This document shows positions 18,794 through 28,517 of a DNA stretch of 46,518 nucleotides, piece after piece. The stretch is from assembly GCA_027624335.1 (NCBI GenBank), contig JAQBWV010000018.1, forward strand, positions 1 to 46,518, given 5' to 3'. This DNA is from Planctomycetota bacterium. GTDB lineage: Bacteria; Planctomycetota; Planctomycetia; Planctomycetales; Planctomycetaceae. The notes beneath the pieces were generated by a model, which searched no databases, was not told where the DNA came from, and worked only from the letters and a program-made list of their open reading frames with translations. Position numbers and translations under genes: made by a program. Numbering within the stretch: position 1 is the stretch's first letter; each line of letters starts with the position of its first letter.

Positions 18794-21199
18794 ATGACAT
18801 CGGAACGGACCAATGGCGGGCTTCGCGGAATGCTGTCAGTGTCTGGAGTCAAACTGGTGGGGGAATTTGCCGCCGTGTTTGTGCTGGGTATCGCGGCTCA
18901 CTGGCTGTTCTCAGGTTCAAATGCTGCCACGACGGGCGGCCAGACGAGCGGCGCAGTGACACACGGCCATGCCGATGCTGGAGTCACTAAATGGACCTGC
19001 TCGATGCATCCGCAGATCATCAAACCGGGACCAGGTAAATGTCCGCTCTGCGGGATGGACCTCATTCCACTCAAGTTGGGTGGCAAGCAGTTGACGGGAA
19101 TGCGACAGCTCGTCGTCAGCCCCGCCGCACGAGCGCTGATGAACGTGCAGGTCATTCCGGTGGAACGACGCTTTGTCGAAACGGAAGTCCGGATGGTGGG
19201 CAAGGTCGAGTACGACGAAACCCGCCTGAAACACATCACCGCGTGGGTGCCCGGTCGACTTGATCGGCTGTTCGTGGATTACACCGGCGTCCAGGTCAAC
19301 GATGGCGACCACATGGTCTACATCTACAGCGAACAGCTTTATTCGGCTCAGCAGGAGTTGATTGAAGCCGTTCGCTCGGCAAAGGAACGAGCGAACGAAC
19401 CACGCAGCGACTTCTTTGCCACGGGCGGCGTCGATCTGCTCGAATCGGTTCGTGAGAAGCTGCGACTGCTGGGGCTCACTCCGGAACAGATCGCAACCAT
19501 CGAGAAACAGACCAAGCCCGAAGACCACACACTGATCAGGTCGACGATGAGCGGCATCGTCATTGAGAAGCTGAAGCAGCAGGGCGACCGCGTTCAGACA
19601 GGCGAACGCATCTACACGATCGCCGACCTGAGCCAGGTCTGGGTCAAGATGGACGCCTACGAATCGGACCTGCAATGGCTGCAATACGGCCAGGCGGTCT
19701 CGTTCTTCACCGAAGCGTATCCCGGCGAGCAGTTTCACGGGCGGATCGCGTTCATCGACCGAGTCCTGAATGAGAAATCCAGGACGTCAAAAGTCCGAGT
19801 CAACGTGGCGAACGCGGACGGTCGGTTGAAGCCCGAGATGTTCGTCCGGGCTGTCGTGAAGGCGAGGATTGCCGTCGGTGGCCGTGTGATCGATGCCAGC
19901 CTGAGCGGCAAGTGGGTCAGCCCGATGCACCCTGAAATCATTAAAGATGAACCCGGCAACTGCGATATCTGCGGCATGCCGCTGGTCCGAGCGGAATCGC
20001 TGGGCTACGTCTCAGAGGACGGCGTCGGAGCTGTCGCTCCACTGGTGATCCCAGTGTCAGCAGCGCTGCTCACCGGCACGCGGGCCATTGTCTATGTCGA
20101 ATTGCCAAAGACAAAAGACCCGACCTTCGAGGGACGCGAGATCGTGCTCGGTCCGCGCGCCGGAGATTACTACCTGGTCAAACACGGGCTGCGCGAGGGC
20201 GACCTCGTCGTTACGGCGGGCAGCTTCAAGATTGACAGCGCTCTGCAGATTCAGGCCAAACCCAGCATGATGACTCCGGAAGGTGGTGGCGGTGGTGGTC
20301 ATGATCACGGTGGCGGCGCAAAGAAAGCACAAGCCGGTCAGGCCATGGAGACTGTCGATCTGCCGATCTCCGTTCGCCAGAAGCTGCAGCAGATTGGCGA
20401 AGCCTTCAAAGTGATTCAGGCGGCAGCCCAAGGCGACGATCGCGAGGTGACTCGGTCAGCGTGGCGAAACTTCGGGCAACTGGTGCAGTCCGTCGACGCC
20501 GACAGTCTGACGGGGCATTCGAAGGTCGTGTGGAAGGAGCTGTCGATGCTCCTGGTCAATGACACCGTCGAAGGTCGTGAGGCCATCAATGCGGACGCGT
20601 CCCGGCAGCTTATGGTGGGAACCACGCGGACGATGAAACGATTGGATCAGTCACTCGGCCTGTCTCATGCTGGACACATCCCGAAGCAATACGATGTACC
20701 GGACGACTTCCGAAAGCAGCTCGCCGCAGTCTGGGATGCTTATCAGCAGATCGGTGAAGCCCTGGCCGGAGACGATGCTGACAAGGCCCGCACGGCCGCA
20801 GCGACTCTCAAGACGGCCACCGATGCCGTTGACATGAAACTGCTGACGGACACCACAGCACACAACGCCTGGATGCGTGAGTTGACCAACCTGCAGAAGA
20901 TCACAGACAGCCTGACAACGGCAGAAGACATCAAAGTTCTGCGCGGACACTTCGAATCACTCAGCGGCGTCACTCAGGTGCTGGCCATGTCATTCGGCTT
21001 CGGTGACACAACGCCGGTCTTCCAGCATCACTGCCCGATGGCCTTTGGCAATAAGGGGGCCATCTGGCTGCAGACGGATGACAAGTCGCGCAACCCGTAT
21101 TTCGGAGCCACGATGCTGAAGTGTGCGGATCGCGTCGAGCAGATCGGTGGAGGGTCAAGAGTCGAGGGTCAAGAGTCGAGGGAGGACGCGGGCCAATGA
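18794..21199 (+). CDS. cusB: Heavy-metal RND efflux periplasmic adaptor with two metal-binding modules
   Basis: 801 residues from the ATG at 18794 (GTAAGGAAC upstream). An N-terminal hydrophobic anchor (about 20-40) is followed by a heavy-metal-binding module at about 67-93 ([20 protein letters not shown]). Next come the CusB-type membrane-fusion core ([11 protein letters not shown], barrel-sandwich and alpha-hairpin) and a second module at about 374-398 ([10 protein letters not shown].....NCDICGM). A Gly/His stretch ([12 protein letters not shown]) lies near 495, and two DUF3347-type helical repeats fill about 515-790, ending with HHCPMAF and [11 protein letters not shown]. It links the inner-membrane pump to the outer-membrane channel and probably loads Cu(I)/Ag(I). 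The last ~15 residues are encoded by a repeat arm. It overlaps the next gene as ATGA. Confidence 0.9.
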   Translation: MTSERTNGGLRGMLSVSGVKLVGEFAAVFVLGIAAHWLFSGSNAATTGGQTSGAVTHGHADAGVTKWTCSMHPQIIKPGPGKCPLCGMDLIPLKLGGKQLTGMRQLVVSPAARALMNVQVIPVERRFVETEVRMVGKVEYDETRLKHITAWVPGRLDRLFVDYTGVQVNDGDHMVYIYSEQLYSAQQELIEAVRSAKERANEPRSDFFATGGVDLLESVREKLRLLGLTPEQIATIEKQTKPEDHTLIRSTMSGIVIEKLKQQGDRVQTGERIYTIADLSQVWVKMDAYESDLQWLQYGQAVSFFTEAYPGEQFHGRIAFIDRVLNEKSRTSKVRVNVANADGRLKPEMFVRAVVKARIAVGGRVIDASLSGKWVSPMHPEIIKDEPGNCDICGMPLVRAESLGYVSEDGVGAVAPLVIPVSAALLTGTRAIVYVELPKTKDPTFEGREIVLGPRAGDYYLVKHGLREGDLVVTAGSFKIDSALQIQAKPSMMTPEGGGGGGHDHGGGAKKAQAGQAMETVDLPISVRQKLQQIGEAFKVIQAAAQGDDREVTRSAWRNFGQLVQSVDADSLTGHSKVVWKELSMLLVNDTVEGREAINADASRQLMVGTTRTMKRLDQSLGLSHAGHIPKQYDVPDDFRKQLAAVWDAYQQIGEALAGDDADKARTAAATLKTATDAVDMKLLTDTTAHNAWMRELTNLQKITDSLTTAEDIKVLRGHFESLSGVTQVLAMSFGFGDTTPVFQHHCPMAFGNKGAIWLQTDDKSRNPYFGATMLKCADRVEQIGGGSRVEGQESREDAGQ
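21151..21182 (+). repeat. Left inverted-repeat arm of the four-helix-bundle element
   Basis: A 14-bp tandem unit AGGGTCAAGAGTCG is repeated 2.3 times. By hand alignment 26 of 32 positions match the reverse complement of the arm at 21600-21634. It is read in frame as the C-terminal tail of CusB (SRVEGQESR). Positions 21161-21182 are identical to 22693-22714 inside cusA. Confidence 0.8.
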
Positions 21200-21582
21200 C
21201 TCAATTTCGATTCGAAAAACTTGATGTGTGGCACAGAGCAATCGACTTCGCGGATCGCATTTATGCGGTGACACGCTCATTTCCAGCCGATGAGCGGTTT
21301 GGCTTGACCAGTCAGCTTCGCCGTGCAGCCGTGTCGATCTCCTCCAACATTGCCGAGGGCTCAAGTCGCCATTCAGACGTGGACTTCGCCCGTTTCCTTG
21401 AAATCGCTTACGGATCACTGATGGAAGTCGTCTCACAACTTCAGATTGCCACGCGGCAGCAGTTTGTCAGCGAGGATGTTAATCGCGAGCTGAATGCCGA
21501 AGCCGACCGCGTGGCTCGTATGCTCAGTGGGTTGCGTTCAAGCCTGCTCCGTCCCCAGAACGAAGGGCGGCCTGTGCAATGA
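21196..21582 (+). CDS. Four-helix-bundle protein (23S rRNA IVS-encoded / S23 family)
   Basis: 128 residues. The opening [19 protein letters not shown], the central [19 protein letters not shown] and a following helical segment are diagnostic of the four-helix-bundle family (TIGR02436), first known from intervening sequences of 23S rRNA genes. Bacterial accessory variability determinant (Avd) proteins are distant relatives. It probably forms a pentameric basic bundle that binds nucleic acid; this is known for relatives and inferred here. The gene is wedged between cusB and cusA, with ATGA overlaps at both ends, and is flanked by inverted repeats. It has no obvious role in metal efflux and is best read as the cargo or helper of the surrounding repeat element. 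Confidence 0.9.
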   Translation: MTQFRFEKLDVWHRAIDFADRIYAVTRSFPADERFGLTSQLRRAAVSISSNIAEGSSRHSDVDFARFLEIAYGSLMEVVSQLQIATRQQFVSEDVNRELNAEADRVARMLSGLRSSLLRPQNEGRPVQ

Positions 21583-24500
21583 GTGACATTCCTCCGCAAC
21601 CCTCGACCCTTGACTCTCGTCCCTCGCCCCTCGGTCGGGCAATCCGGTTTTGCCTGGAGAATAAACTCGTCGTCGCGATGCTTGTCGCGGTCGTGGTCGT
21701 GTGGGGCGTACTGGTCGCGCCGTTCGACTGGGATGTGGGCGGGCTGCCGCGCAGTCCCGTGCCGGTCGATGCCATTCCGGATATTGGTGAGAACCAGCAG
21801 ATTGTATTTACGGAGTGGATGGGGCGTTCACCGCAGGATGTCGAGGACCAGATTTCTTATCCGCTGACCGTGTCGCTGCTGGGTTTGCCGGGTGTGAAGA
21901 CGGTTCGCAGCTATTCAATGTTTGGCTTCTCGTCGATCTACATCATCTTCGAGGAAAACATCGACTTTTACTGGTCTCGCAGCCGTGTACTTGAAAAGTT
22001 GAACAGTCTGCCGCCTGCGACATTGCCCGATGGAGTGCAACCGACACTGGGACCGGATGCCACGGCGCTGGGGCAGGTCTACTGGTACACGCTTGAAGGT
22101 CGTGATCCTGACGGACTTCCCGCAGGCGGATGGGACCTGCAGGAGTTGCGGACTGTTCAGGACTGGTACGTCCGCTATGCACTCACCTCTGCGGGAGGCG
22201 TCAGCGAAACCGCGTCCGTGGGTGGCTTTGTGCAGGAGTATCAGATCGATGTCGATCCCGATGCGCTGCGAGCCTTCAACGTCAGTCTCGATGATGTCTT
22301 CAATGCAGTTCGCATGTCAAACGTCGATGTGGGCGCGAGAACGATCGAAATCAATCGGACGGAATACGTCATTCGCGGACTCGGATTCATCAAGCAGGTC
22401 AGCGATCTTGAGAAGAGCGTCATTCGCTCCAACGACAATGTGCCGGTGTCGATTCACGATGTGGCCACGGTGACTCTCGGTCCCGCACTGCGGCGTGGTG
22501 GCCTGGATAACGGCGGCGCAGAAGCGGTGGGCGGCGTGGTCGTCGTGCGTTACGGATTCAATCCGCTCGAAGCGATCAATAACGTCAAGAAGAAGATCGA
22601 GGAGATTGCACCCGGGCTACCCATTAAAGCAGTCATCGACTGGCAGAACGTCACGCCCGACGAAGTCCGAGCGTTCGTCGAAGAAGTGTCGAGAGTCGAG
22701 GGTCAAGAGTCGAGGGCAGAGACTCCACAACCGCTGGACTCTGGACACTCAACTCTGGACTCAAGGGACGCTGAACTCTCAACTCTCGCCGCCCAATTGC
22801 TTCCGTGGTTGCGGACGGCACCACGTGAGGAATGGCCGGAGTGGGTCACCACGAGTCAGGTGACCGTCGTTCCGTTCTATGACCGGTCAGGGCTCATCTA
22901 CGAAACGCTGGGCACATTGAACTCGGCGCTGGTGGAAGAAATTCTGGTCACGATCATCGTGATCCTCGTCCTGCTGCAGAACTTCCGCAGTTCCGTGTTG
23001 ATCAGCATCCTGCTGCCGCTCGCGGTCCTGATCTGCTTCATCGCGATGAAGCTGTTCGGAGTCGATGCCAACATTGTGGCGTTGTCCGGGATCGCGATCG
23101 CGATTGGCACGATGGTCGATATGGGGATCATCCTGTGTGAGAACATCATCAAACATCTGGATGAAGCAGAGGCGGGGCAAGGGACGAGGGTCAAGGGTCA
23201 AGAGCCGGATAAACAGGGGTCCGAAGAAGCTCTCGACCCTCAACTCTCGACCCTTGACTACAAGGAAGTGATTTACCGGGCATCGACCGAAGTCGCTGGT
23301 CCGCTGCTGGCGGCCGTCTCCACGACGATCATCAGCTTTCTGCCTGTCTTCGCGATGATCGGTGCCGAGGGCAAACTGTTCCGCCCGCTGGCGTTTACGA
23401 AGACGTTCGCGCTGTTCGCGTCGGCTGTCGTCGCGATTCTCATTATTCCGCCCGCTGCTCACCTGATGTTCGCCACCAAAGTCAGGCATCAGGCGGTAAG
23501 AATCGGGCTGCGTGCGGGACTGTTACTACTGGGGATCGCTCTGTTGGCTTTGTCGTTTTATCCGATCGGCGGATTCACGGTGTCGTGGCCATTTGGTGCG
23601 CTGCTCATGGCACTCGGTGCGTACCAGCTTTCTGAAGAACACCTGCCGGACCTCGCGCAGAGAATTGGACGCTGGGCTGTGTTTGCCATTCCGATCGCCA
23701 TGGTCGGGATCATCTTGACCGAGCACTGGTTGCCGCTCGGAGTGGAAAAAGGATTGCTGCGAAATCTGATCTTTGTCGGAGGTTTCATCGCCAGCGTTCT
23801 TGGGACATTCCACCTGTTTCAGAATTATGCGTACGCCCCGATGCTGCGATGTTTCCTGCGCCACAAGCTGTTGTTTCTGTCGGCTCCCATGCTGATTCTG
23901 CTGCTTGGCGGTTGCGTCTGGCTGGGGTTTGACCGCGTGTTTGGAATCGTCCCGTGGACTTTTGGAAAGCTCGGCGGCAGCCCCGCCACGATCCGTGAAA
24001 CATCAGTGTGGTCGCGAGCCACGCATGCGCTGCCAGGACTGGGCAAGGAGTTCATGCCTCCGCTGGATGAGGGATCGTTCCTCTACATGCCCACCACGAT
24101 GCCGCACGCTTCGATTGGCGAAGTCTTCGACGTATTGCAGCTTCAGAACCGGGCCATCATGGCCATCCCGGAAGTGGAATCGGCCGTAGGAAAACTGGGG
24201 CGAGTGGACAGTGCGCTGGACCCGGCTCCCGTCTCAATGATCGAGACGATCATCAATTACAAGTCGGAGTATCTCACAGACAAAGACGGCTACCGCATTG
24301 ACTATCAGTACGACGAGGCCACCGGTGAGTTTGCACGTGACGACGACGGCCAGTTAATTCCAGCCCCTCACGGTGGCGGGCGTCCGTACCGTATCTGGCG
24401 CGATCACATTCGGACTCAGAACGACATCTGGGACGAGATCGTTAAGGTCGCCGAAATCCCAGGCACGACTTCTGCGCCACGACTGCAGCCGATCGCAGCG

Positions 24501-25736
24501 CGCATCGTAATGCTGCAAAGCGGCATGCGCGCACCAATGGGCGTCAAAATCAAAGGGCCAGACCTGCAGACGATTGAACGGGTCGCTCTGGAGATGGAGG
24601 GATACCTCAAGGAAGTTCCGTCCGTCGAAGCCTCGGCGGTGATTGCGGATCGTGTCGTCGGCAAGCCTTACATCGAAATCGAAATCGACCGCGACGCGAT
24701 CGCGCGTTACGGCATCATGATTCGCAAAGTGCAGGACGTGATCGAAGTCGCCATCGGCGGGCGACGGATCACGACCACCGTGGAAGGCCGAGAGCGATAT
24801 CCCGTGCGCGTGCGTTATCTGCGTGAACTCAGAGATTCGGCCGAACAACTGGGACGCATCCTCGTGGCGGCCCCGGACGGAACTCAGGTGCCGCTCGAAC
24901 AACTGGCCGATATCAACTTTGTGCGAGGTCCGCAGGTCATCAAAAGCGAAGACACGTTCCTGCTGGCGTACGTGTTGTTTGACATGCAGGAGGGTAATGC
25001 GGAAGTCGATGTGGTCGAGCAGTGTCAGCGTTACCTGCAGTCAAAGATCGACAGCGGCGAATTCGTCCTGCCGGCCGGCGTCAGTTTCACCTTCGCCGGC
25101 AGTTATGAGAACCAGGTGCGTTCCCAGAAGACGCTCATGATCGTGCTGCCGCTGGCTCTGTTTGCGATCTTCCTGAATCTCTACTTCCAGTTCCGTTCGG
25201 TCATCACCACCTCCCTGGTCTTCAGTGGCGTGATCGTGGCGTGGGCCGGCGGCTTCATCATGATCTGGCTCTACGGCCAGCCGTGGTTTCTCGACTTCGA
25301 AGTCTTCGGAACCAGCATGAGGACGCTGTTCCAGGTGCATCCGATCAATCTGAGCGTGGCTGTGTGGGTGGGCTTCCTGGCACTTTATGGAGTCGCCGAT
25401 GACGACGGTGTGGTGATGACGTCGTACCTTGAAGAGTCCTTCCGCAAACGCGAGATCACCACGCGCGACGACGTGCGCGAGGCCACAGTTGCTGGCGGTC
25501 TGCGCCGCATCCGCCCGTGTCTGATGACAACCGCGACGACCATCCTGTCGCTGGTCCCCGTCCTGACCTCAACCGGCCGCGGCGCAGACATCATGGTCCC
25601 GATGGCAATCCCGAGCGTCGGCGGAATGCTGATCGCCATGCTGTCGATGTTCATCGTTCCGGTGCTCTACTGTGGCGTGAAAGAACTCAAAATCCGCGCC
25701 GGCATTCACGACACTCTGTTCCAGAAGCAGGTTTAA
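21579..25736 (+). CDS. cusA: Heavy-metal RND efflux pump, CusA-like, with in-frame repeat insertions
   Basis: 1385 residues; typical CusA is about 1050. The start ATG overlaps the previous stop. The core is normal for the heavy-metal RND family: TM1 at about 26-46, porter domain ([24 protein letters not shown]), [11 protein letters not shown] segments with [14 protein letters not shown], and [10 protein letters not shown] near the C-terminus. The extra length has three sources: an N-terminal [12 protein letters not shown] encoded by a repeat arm; two repeat-encoded inserts at about 370-403 and 533-562; and an extra membrane block at about 625-790 (several TMs before [14 protein letters not shown]). 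It exports Cu/Ag-type cations by proton antiport with CusB and CusC. Confidence 0.92.
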   Translation: MSDIPPQPSTLDSRPSPLGRAIRFCLENKLVVAMLVAVVVVWGVLVAPFDWDVGGLPRSPVPVDAIPDIGENQQIVFTEWMGRSPQDVEDQISYPLTVSLLGLPGVKTVRSYSMFGFSSIYIIFEENIDFYWSRSRVLEKLNSLPPATLPDGVQPTLGPDATALGQVYWYTLEGRDPDGLPAGGWDLQELRTVQDWYVRYALTSAGGVSETASVGGFVQEYQIDVDPDALRAFNVSLDDVFNAVRMSNVDVGARTIEINRTEYVIRGLGFIKQVSDLEKSVIRSNDNVPVSIHDVATVTLGPALRRGGLDNGGAEAVGGVVVVRYGFNPLEAINNVKKKIEEIAPGLPIKAVIDWQNVTPDEVRAFVEEVSRVEGQESRAETPQPLDSGHSTLDSRDAELSTLAAQLLPWLRTAPREEWPEWVTTSQVTVVPFYDRSGLIYETLGTLNSALVEEILVTIIVILVLLQNFRSSVLISILLPLAVLICFIAMKLFGVDANIVALSGIAIAIGTMVDMGIILCENIIKHLDEAEAGQGTRVKGQEPDKQGSEEALDPQLSTLDYKEVIYRASTEVAGPLLAAVSTTIISFLPVFAMIGAEGKLFRPLAFTKTFALFASAVVAILIIPPAAHLMFATKVRHQAVRIGLRAGLLLLGIALLALSFYPIGGFTVSWPFGALLMALGAYQLSEEHLPDLAQRIGRWAVFAIPIAMVGIILTEHWLPLGVEKGLLRNLIFVGGFIASVLGTFHLFQNYAYAPMLRCFLRHKLLFLSAPMLILLLGGCVWLGFDRVFGIVPWTFGKLGGSPATIRETSVWSRATHALPGLGKEFMPPLDEGSFLYMPTTMPHASIGEVFDVLQLQNRAIMAIPEVESAVGKLGRVDSALDPAPVSMIETIINYKSEYLTDKDGYRIDYQYDEATGEFARDDDGQLIPAPHGGGRPYRIWRDHIRTQNDIWDEIVKVAEIPGTTSAPRLQPIAARIVMLQSGMRAPMGVKIKGPDLQTIERVALEMEGYLKEVPSVEASAVIADRVVGKPYIEIEIDRDAIARYGIMIRKVQDVIEVAIGGRRITTTVEGRERYPVRVRYLRELRDSAEQLGRILVAAPDGTQVPLEQLADINFVRGPQVIKSEDTFLLAYVLFDMQEGNAEVDVVEQCQRYLQSKIDSGEFVLPAGVSFTFAGSYENQVRSQKTLMIVLPLALFAIFLNLYFQFRSVITTSLVFSGVIVAWAGGFIMIWLYGQPWFLDFEVFGTSMRTLFQVHPINLSVAVWVGFLALYGVADDDGVVMTSYLEESFRKREITTRDDVREATVAGGLRRIRPCLMTTATTILSLVPVLTSTGRGADIMVPMAIPSVGGMLIAMLSMFIVPVLYCGVKELKIRAGIHDTLFQKQV
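21600..21634 (-). repeat. Right inverted-repeat arm of the four-helix-bundle element
   Basis: CCTCGACCCTTGACTCTCGT and the following bases are complementary to the arm at 21151-21182. It encodes [10 protein letters not shown] near the N-terminus of CusA, before the first membrane segment. Confidence 0.8.
22688..22786 (+). repeat. Palindromic in-frame insertion 1 in cusA
   Basis: About 99 bases, which equals 33 codons. The left part shares a 22-bp exact match (22693-22714) with the arm at 21161-21182. The right end GAACTCTCAACTCTCG is an imperfect inverted copy of the left end (12 of 16). It encodes SRVEGQESR, then STLDSR and ELSTL, the same reading frames used at the other copies. It falls in a periplasmic porter loop after AFVEEV and before a normal CusA sequence. 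Confidence 0.75.
23175..23262 (+). repeat. Palindromic in-frame insertion 2 in cusA
   Basis: Arms 23182-23205 and 23231-23254 are inverted copies of each other (19 of 24 by hand). The insert encodes TRVKGQEPD and [10 protein letters not shown], in the loop between HLDEAEA and KEVIYRAS. CusA homologues have only a short variable loop at this place, so the pump probably tolerates it. Confidence 0.7.
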
Positions 25737-25737
25737 C

Positions 25738-26029
25738 CTTTGATCCGTCGATTCAACCACAAACTTTGCAGGCGGTTGAATCTGCTCCTCAATCAGAACG
25801 TCAAGTTCGATAACGACATGGTTGTAGACCCGAACTGTGCTTCCCAGGCCTTCCAGTCTGACCACGCTGGTGAATGTCGCAGGCTTGCTGTTCCGCTGCC
25901 ACTTTGAATAGGCCGCCGCCAGCAAGTAATGGTCTGAACTGTAGCCATCCTTGTGATGAACCGACTCATGCCAGTCGTATTTAACTGTTCCGAGTGATCG
26001 CCCACGAAGTTCCGAGACTCCCGTTCCTC
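25738..26029 (-). pseudogene. Unrecognised coding remnant, no start codon
   Basis: On the minus strand an open frame from 26029 reads GVSELRGRSLGTVKYDWHES, continues through HHKDGYSSDHYLLAAAYSKW, and goes on to VRLEGLGSTVRVYNHVVIEL before running into the antisense of cusA. Codon use (GC-rich third positions) and composition look like real protein. It is preceded by an in-frame stop at 26030-26032 with no ATG or GTG before GVSEL, so it looks like an internal or 5'-truncated fragment. I do not recognise the family. The region could be non-coding instead. Confidence 0.3.
25750..25782. terminator. Stem-loop between the convergent cusA and cusC genes
   Basis: Perfect 9-bp stem GATTCAACC/GGTTGAATC with a 15-base loop, starting 14 bases after the cusA stop. 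No T-run is visible, so it may be a transcript-end structure rather than a strong intrinsic terminator. Confidence 0.35.
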
Positions 26030-26065
26030 ACTCTCGCCCCTTAGCCCCGCAGGCTGTCCCCAGGA

Positions 26066-27538
26066 CTACTCTTCTGCAGGAGCAGGCACGGGTGTCAGTA
26101 AAGGAGTTTCCGAAGCCGGCACCGCGGTTTCGTCAGCAGGTTCGGGCATGGGCAGCGGCGTTGGAGCTGACGCCAGCTCGCAGCCGACGACGCGTTCGAG
26201 TGAGGCCAGCGTCTGAACGAGGCTGGCTTCCAGTCGCGCGACCTGCAAGTGGAACATCAACAGATCGCTCCAGTTGTCCAGAAGCTGCTGGAAGTCAACT
26301 TTGTTCACTCGGTAGTCGGCGGTTGAAACACGCAACGCCTGTTCTGTCTTCGGAATCATACTGCCCTTGAACAGGTCGAGCTGTTGGTGAATCGCGTCGA
26401 TCTGAACCGTCAGGCGGCGGATCATGCGGAACGTGTCGTCGAGCGTTGATTCGTAGCGGCGTGCGTTCTCCCGAGAACGCTGCTCCCACTCGCGGACGCC
26501 GGCATCGAGCTTGTCCCGCCAGATCGGCAAACTGACTCCCACTGTCATCATCAGGTTATCGTTGCCATTGGAAACCGGTGAGATCGCGTCGTTGGTTGTG
26601 ACGGCCTGCCAGCCCAGTCCCGCCGTGATGTCCGGGAAGTAGTTCAGTTCTGCGACGTTCCGCGCACGCTGTGACTTCTGCATCGCGTAAAAACGCTCCT
26701 GCAGTTCCGGCCGGCATTCGGCAGCCATCTGGTAAAGCTGTTCGATCTGCTCCGGAACGGAAGGAATCTCGACGTCCGACGTCGCCAGCAGATTCGACTC
26801 GGGCGACGTGTGCAGGACTTTTGCGAGATCCGCCTGCGACTGACGCAGTTGACGCCGCAGAGTGATCAGTCGGTCGTCAATCCGGTTGAGTTCAACCTGA
26901 GCACGCAGGACATCCTGTTGACTGGCAGCTCCCGTGCGGTAGCGAGCTTCGGCAATCTTCAGCAGGTCGCGCAGCAGTGCCGCGTCCTCGTCCGTGATGG
27001 CGATCGCCCGCTGGCTGAACTGCATCTCGTAGTAGGCGAGTCGGACGTCTTCTGTCACCTTCAGTTCGGCCTGAGCCAGCCGCGTCATGGCGATCTGAAC
27101 TTCCTGCTCTGCCACCTGACCGCGCGCATCCAGCTTGCCGAACCACGGAAACTTCTGAGAGAGACTCAACGTGTTGGGAGCCCGTCCGGCAGCCGTCTGC
27201 ACGCTGTAATTATCGAACGGCTGAAGCGTATCGACCAGCATCGGGTCATCAAGCGATACGACCTGCGGGATCACCGCTGACGAGGCATTGATCGCCCGCT
27301 GAGCCGCCAGAATCTCCGGGTTCTGACCAAGTGCCATCTGCACATAAAACCCGAGCGAATGTTCGCCTTCGACCTCGGCGTCCGTCTGGATCAATTCCGG
27401 GACATGCGAGACTTGATGATGCAATACCTGGTGAATGTTCTGCTCGGTCGCAACGTAGTGCGGGTCCGACTGTGGCGAGCTGGCGCAGCCAGCCACTGAG
27501 GCGATAACAGCGATCGCTACACGTCCCCTGCATTTCAT
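26066..27538 (-). CDS. cusC: TolC-family outer membrane efflux lipoprotein (CusC-like)
   Basis: 490 residues with a lipoprotein signal (AIAVIASVAGC, lipobox Cys18). Two outer-membrane-efflux repeats follow, rich in long amphipathic helices: LSQKFPWFGKLDARGQVA and LAYYEMQFSQRAIAI in the first half, ECRPELQERFYAMQKSQRAR and YFPDITAGLGWQ in the second. This fits the outer-membrane channel of heavy-metal RND systems. The C-terminus is Pro/Ala-rich. It is on the opposite strand to cusBA and converges on them, so the three pump parts are not one transcript. GGAG lies eight to ten bases upstream of the ATG at 27538. Confidence 0.88.
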   Translation of the reverse strand: MKCRGRVAIAVIASVAGCASSPQSDPHYVATEQNIHQVLHHQVSHVPELIQTDAEVEGEHSLGFYVQMALGQNPEILAAQRAINASSAVIPQVVSLDDPMLVDTLQPFDNYSVQTAAGRAPNTLSLSQKFPWFGKLDARGQVAEQEVQIAMTRLAQAELKVTEDVRLAYYEMQFSQRAIAITDEDAALLRDLLKIAEARYRTGAASQQDVLRAQVELNRIDDRLITLRRQLRQSQADLAKVLHTSPESNLLATSDVEIPSVPEQIEQLYQMAAECRPELQERFYAMQKSQRARNVAELNYFPDITAGLGWQAVTTNDAISPVSNGNDNLMMTVGVSLPIWRDKLDAGVREWEQRSRENARRYESTLDDTFRMIRRLTVQIDAIHQQLDLFKGSMIPKTEQALRVSTADYRVNKVDFQQLLDNWSDLLMFHLQVARLEASLVQTLASLERVVGCELASAPTPLPMPEPADETAVPASETPLLTPVPAPAEE

Positions 27539-27734
27539 CGTGCAACTCCATTTGCATCAACACGTTCGGCGGATTGCCAGGTTCCACGGTTCCCAGGTTC
27601 GACGTACAGTCGCGCTCGATCCAGCCATTCCCGCCGATTTCACATTGCATCGGCTGTATCAATCGCCCGCCTTGAAGATGATCAGTCCTGATCAGCCAGT
27701 TGTCGTCGAACCTATCCCTTGGGCTCGTCACAGC

Positions 27735-28025
27735 TTACCGCCAGACGAAGTGGCCCGTGGACGTCGCCGGAATGGGCAGCATCGCCCTGGTGGTGCCTGT
27801 GCTCAAGCTCTCTTGAACGCAACCGGGAGGTGCGTGGCCGCATCGGGATTGGACAACCTGATTGCTTTTGTTCAATTCAGGGGCTTTTTGATCATCGCCC
27901 GGATGAGGGCTCGGTCGGTCCGTCGTGCCGCTGCCGAACAGCGTCGCGACGCTTTTGAAGCTGTCGTTGGCTGCGTTGGTGTAATCCAGTGTCATGCCGG
28001 TGACCAGAATCGCAATCAGTTGCAT
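27735..28025 (-). CDS. Small hypothetical protein upstream of cusC
   Basis: 96 residues starting MQLIAILVTGMTLDYTNAAN, with a possible short signal sequence. The rest is polar, with GSGTTDRPSPHPGDD and a C-terminal TGTTRAMLPIPATSTGHFVWR-like end (final residues HFVWR). AAAGGA lies about ten bases upstream of the ATG. It is in the same orientation as cusC and 196 bases before it. No family was recognised. Three minus-strand genes (ric, the 56-codon ORF and this one) may share a transcript with cusC. Confidence 0.4.
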   Translation of the reverse strand: MQLIAILVTGMTLDYTNAANDSFKSVATLFGSGTTDRPSPHPGDDQKAPELNKSNQVVQSRCGHAPPGCVQESLSTGTTRAMLPIPATSTGHFVWR

Positions 28026-28214
28026 CTCACTGGGTCCTTTCAGTGAATGGGTGATTGGAATCGGATGACCAGCCCGAGTCGCATTGGAAAATTTTCGACT
28101 GCTGTCACGACCTCAGCCCTGAGTGCTGCAACCGTCCGAATCCGACACGACACCACCATCGCCACCGTCAGCGGGTGACGACGCGATAGTGTTGATCAAC
28201 GCTCCGATACGGCT

Positions 28215-28385
28215 TTAGCACCAGCGCGCCAGGATTTCCAGGGAATCCCGTGATGTGCGAATGAGTTCGCTAATCGCCTGCTCCCAACCACGTTCTTTTC
28301 CTGCTGCGGGATACGCGGTGGCAAGAATTGTCGCCGGCATTTCGGGATCGCCGTCAGGTTGAGCAACAACTGTTGACGATGTCAC
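28215..28385 (-). CDS. Possible 56-residue small protein downstream of ric
   Basis: A short frame with a GTG start at 28385, preceded by GGGAG at eight bases, ending with TAA at 28215. It encodes MTSSTVVAQPDGDPEMPATI followed by a helical end including GWEQAISELI and SLEILARWC. Third codon positions are GC-rich like the neighbouring genes. No family was recognised. It lies between ric and the 96-residue ORF, in the same direction. It could also be chance. Confidence 0.35.
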   Translation of the reverse strand: MTSSTVVAQPDGDPEMPATILATAYPAAGKERGWEQAISELIRTSRDSLEILARWC

Positions 28386-28480
28386 AAACAATTCTCCCGT
28401 TCATCGGAACTCGTCGCTATCAATTTGAGCAACCAGATTCTCGACCGTTGTATCGCACATCTCATGTAGACATCTGATGG

Positions 28481-28499
28481 GAGCATCCGGCAGATGCTC
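28481..28499 (-). terminator. Hairpin GAGCATC/GATGCTC after ric
   Basis: A perfect 7-bp stem with a 5-base loop begins 19 bases beyond the ric stop codon. There is no clear T-run on the transcribed strand. It is a candidate transcript end or processing structure. Confidence 0.4.
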
Positions 28500-28517
28500 A
28501 GACGCGGCCTGACACGT

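Larger units (their letters stand above)
21151..21634 (+). mobile_element. Putative element: four-helix-bundle gene between inverted repeats
   Basis: A 484-base unit of left arm, a 128-codon gene and a right arm sits exactly at the cusB/cusA junction. Related operons normally have cusB directly followed by cusA. The layout recalls 23S rRNA intervening sequences, which also carry a gene of this protein family between complementary ends. No transposase is present, and I did not see target duplications. Calling it mobile is inference from the inverted repeats and the dispersed partial copies in cusA. Confidence 0.5.

Noticed and set aside
21151-21634. Diversity-generating retroelement (Avd relative)
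   Set aside because: No reverse transcriptase, template repeat or variable repeat is nearby; only the protein family is related.
21151-23262. CRISPR array
   Set aside because: Repeats are imperfect, inverted, irregularly spaced and inside coding sequence, and no cas genes are present.
27540-28046. 168-codon plus-strand frame
   Set aside because: No ribosome binding site or domain features; the minus-strand 96-codon frame is more plausible.
28191-28200. GTTGATCAAC as an FNR site for ric
   Set aside because: It lacks the four-base spacer of FNR/CRP sites and lies downstream of ric rather than in its promoter.
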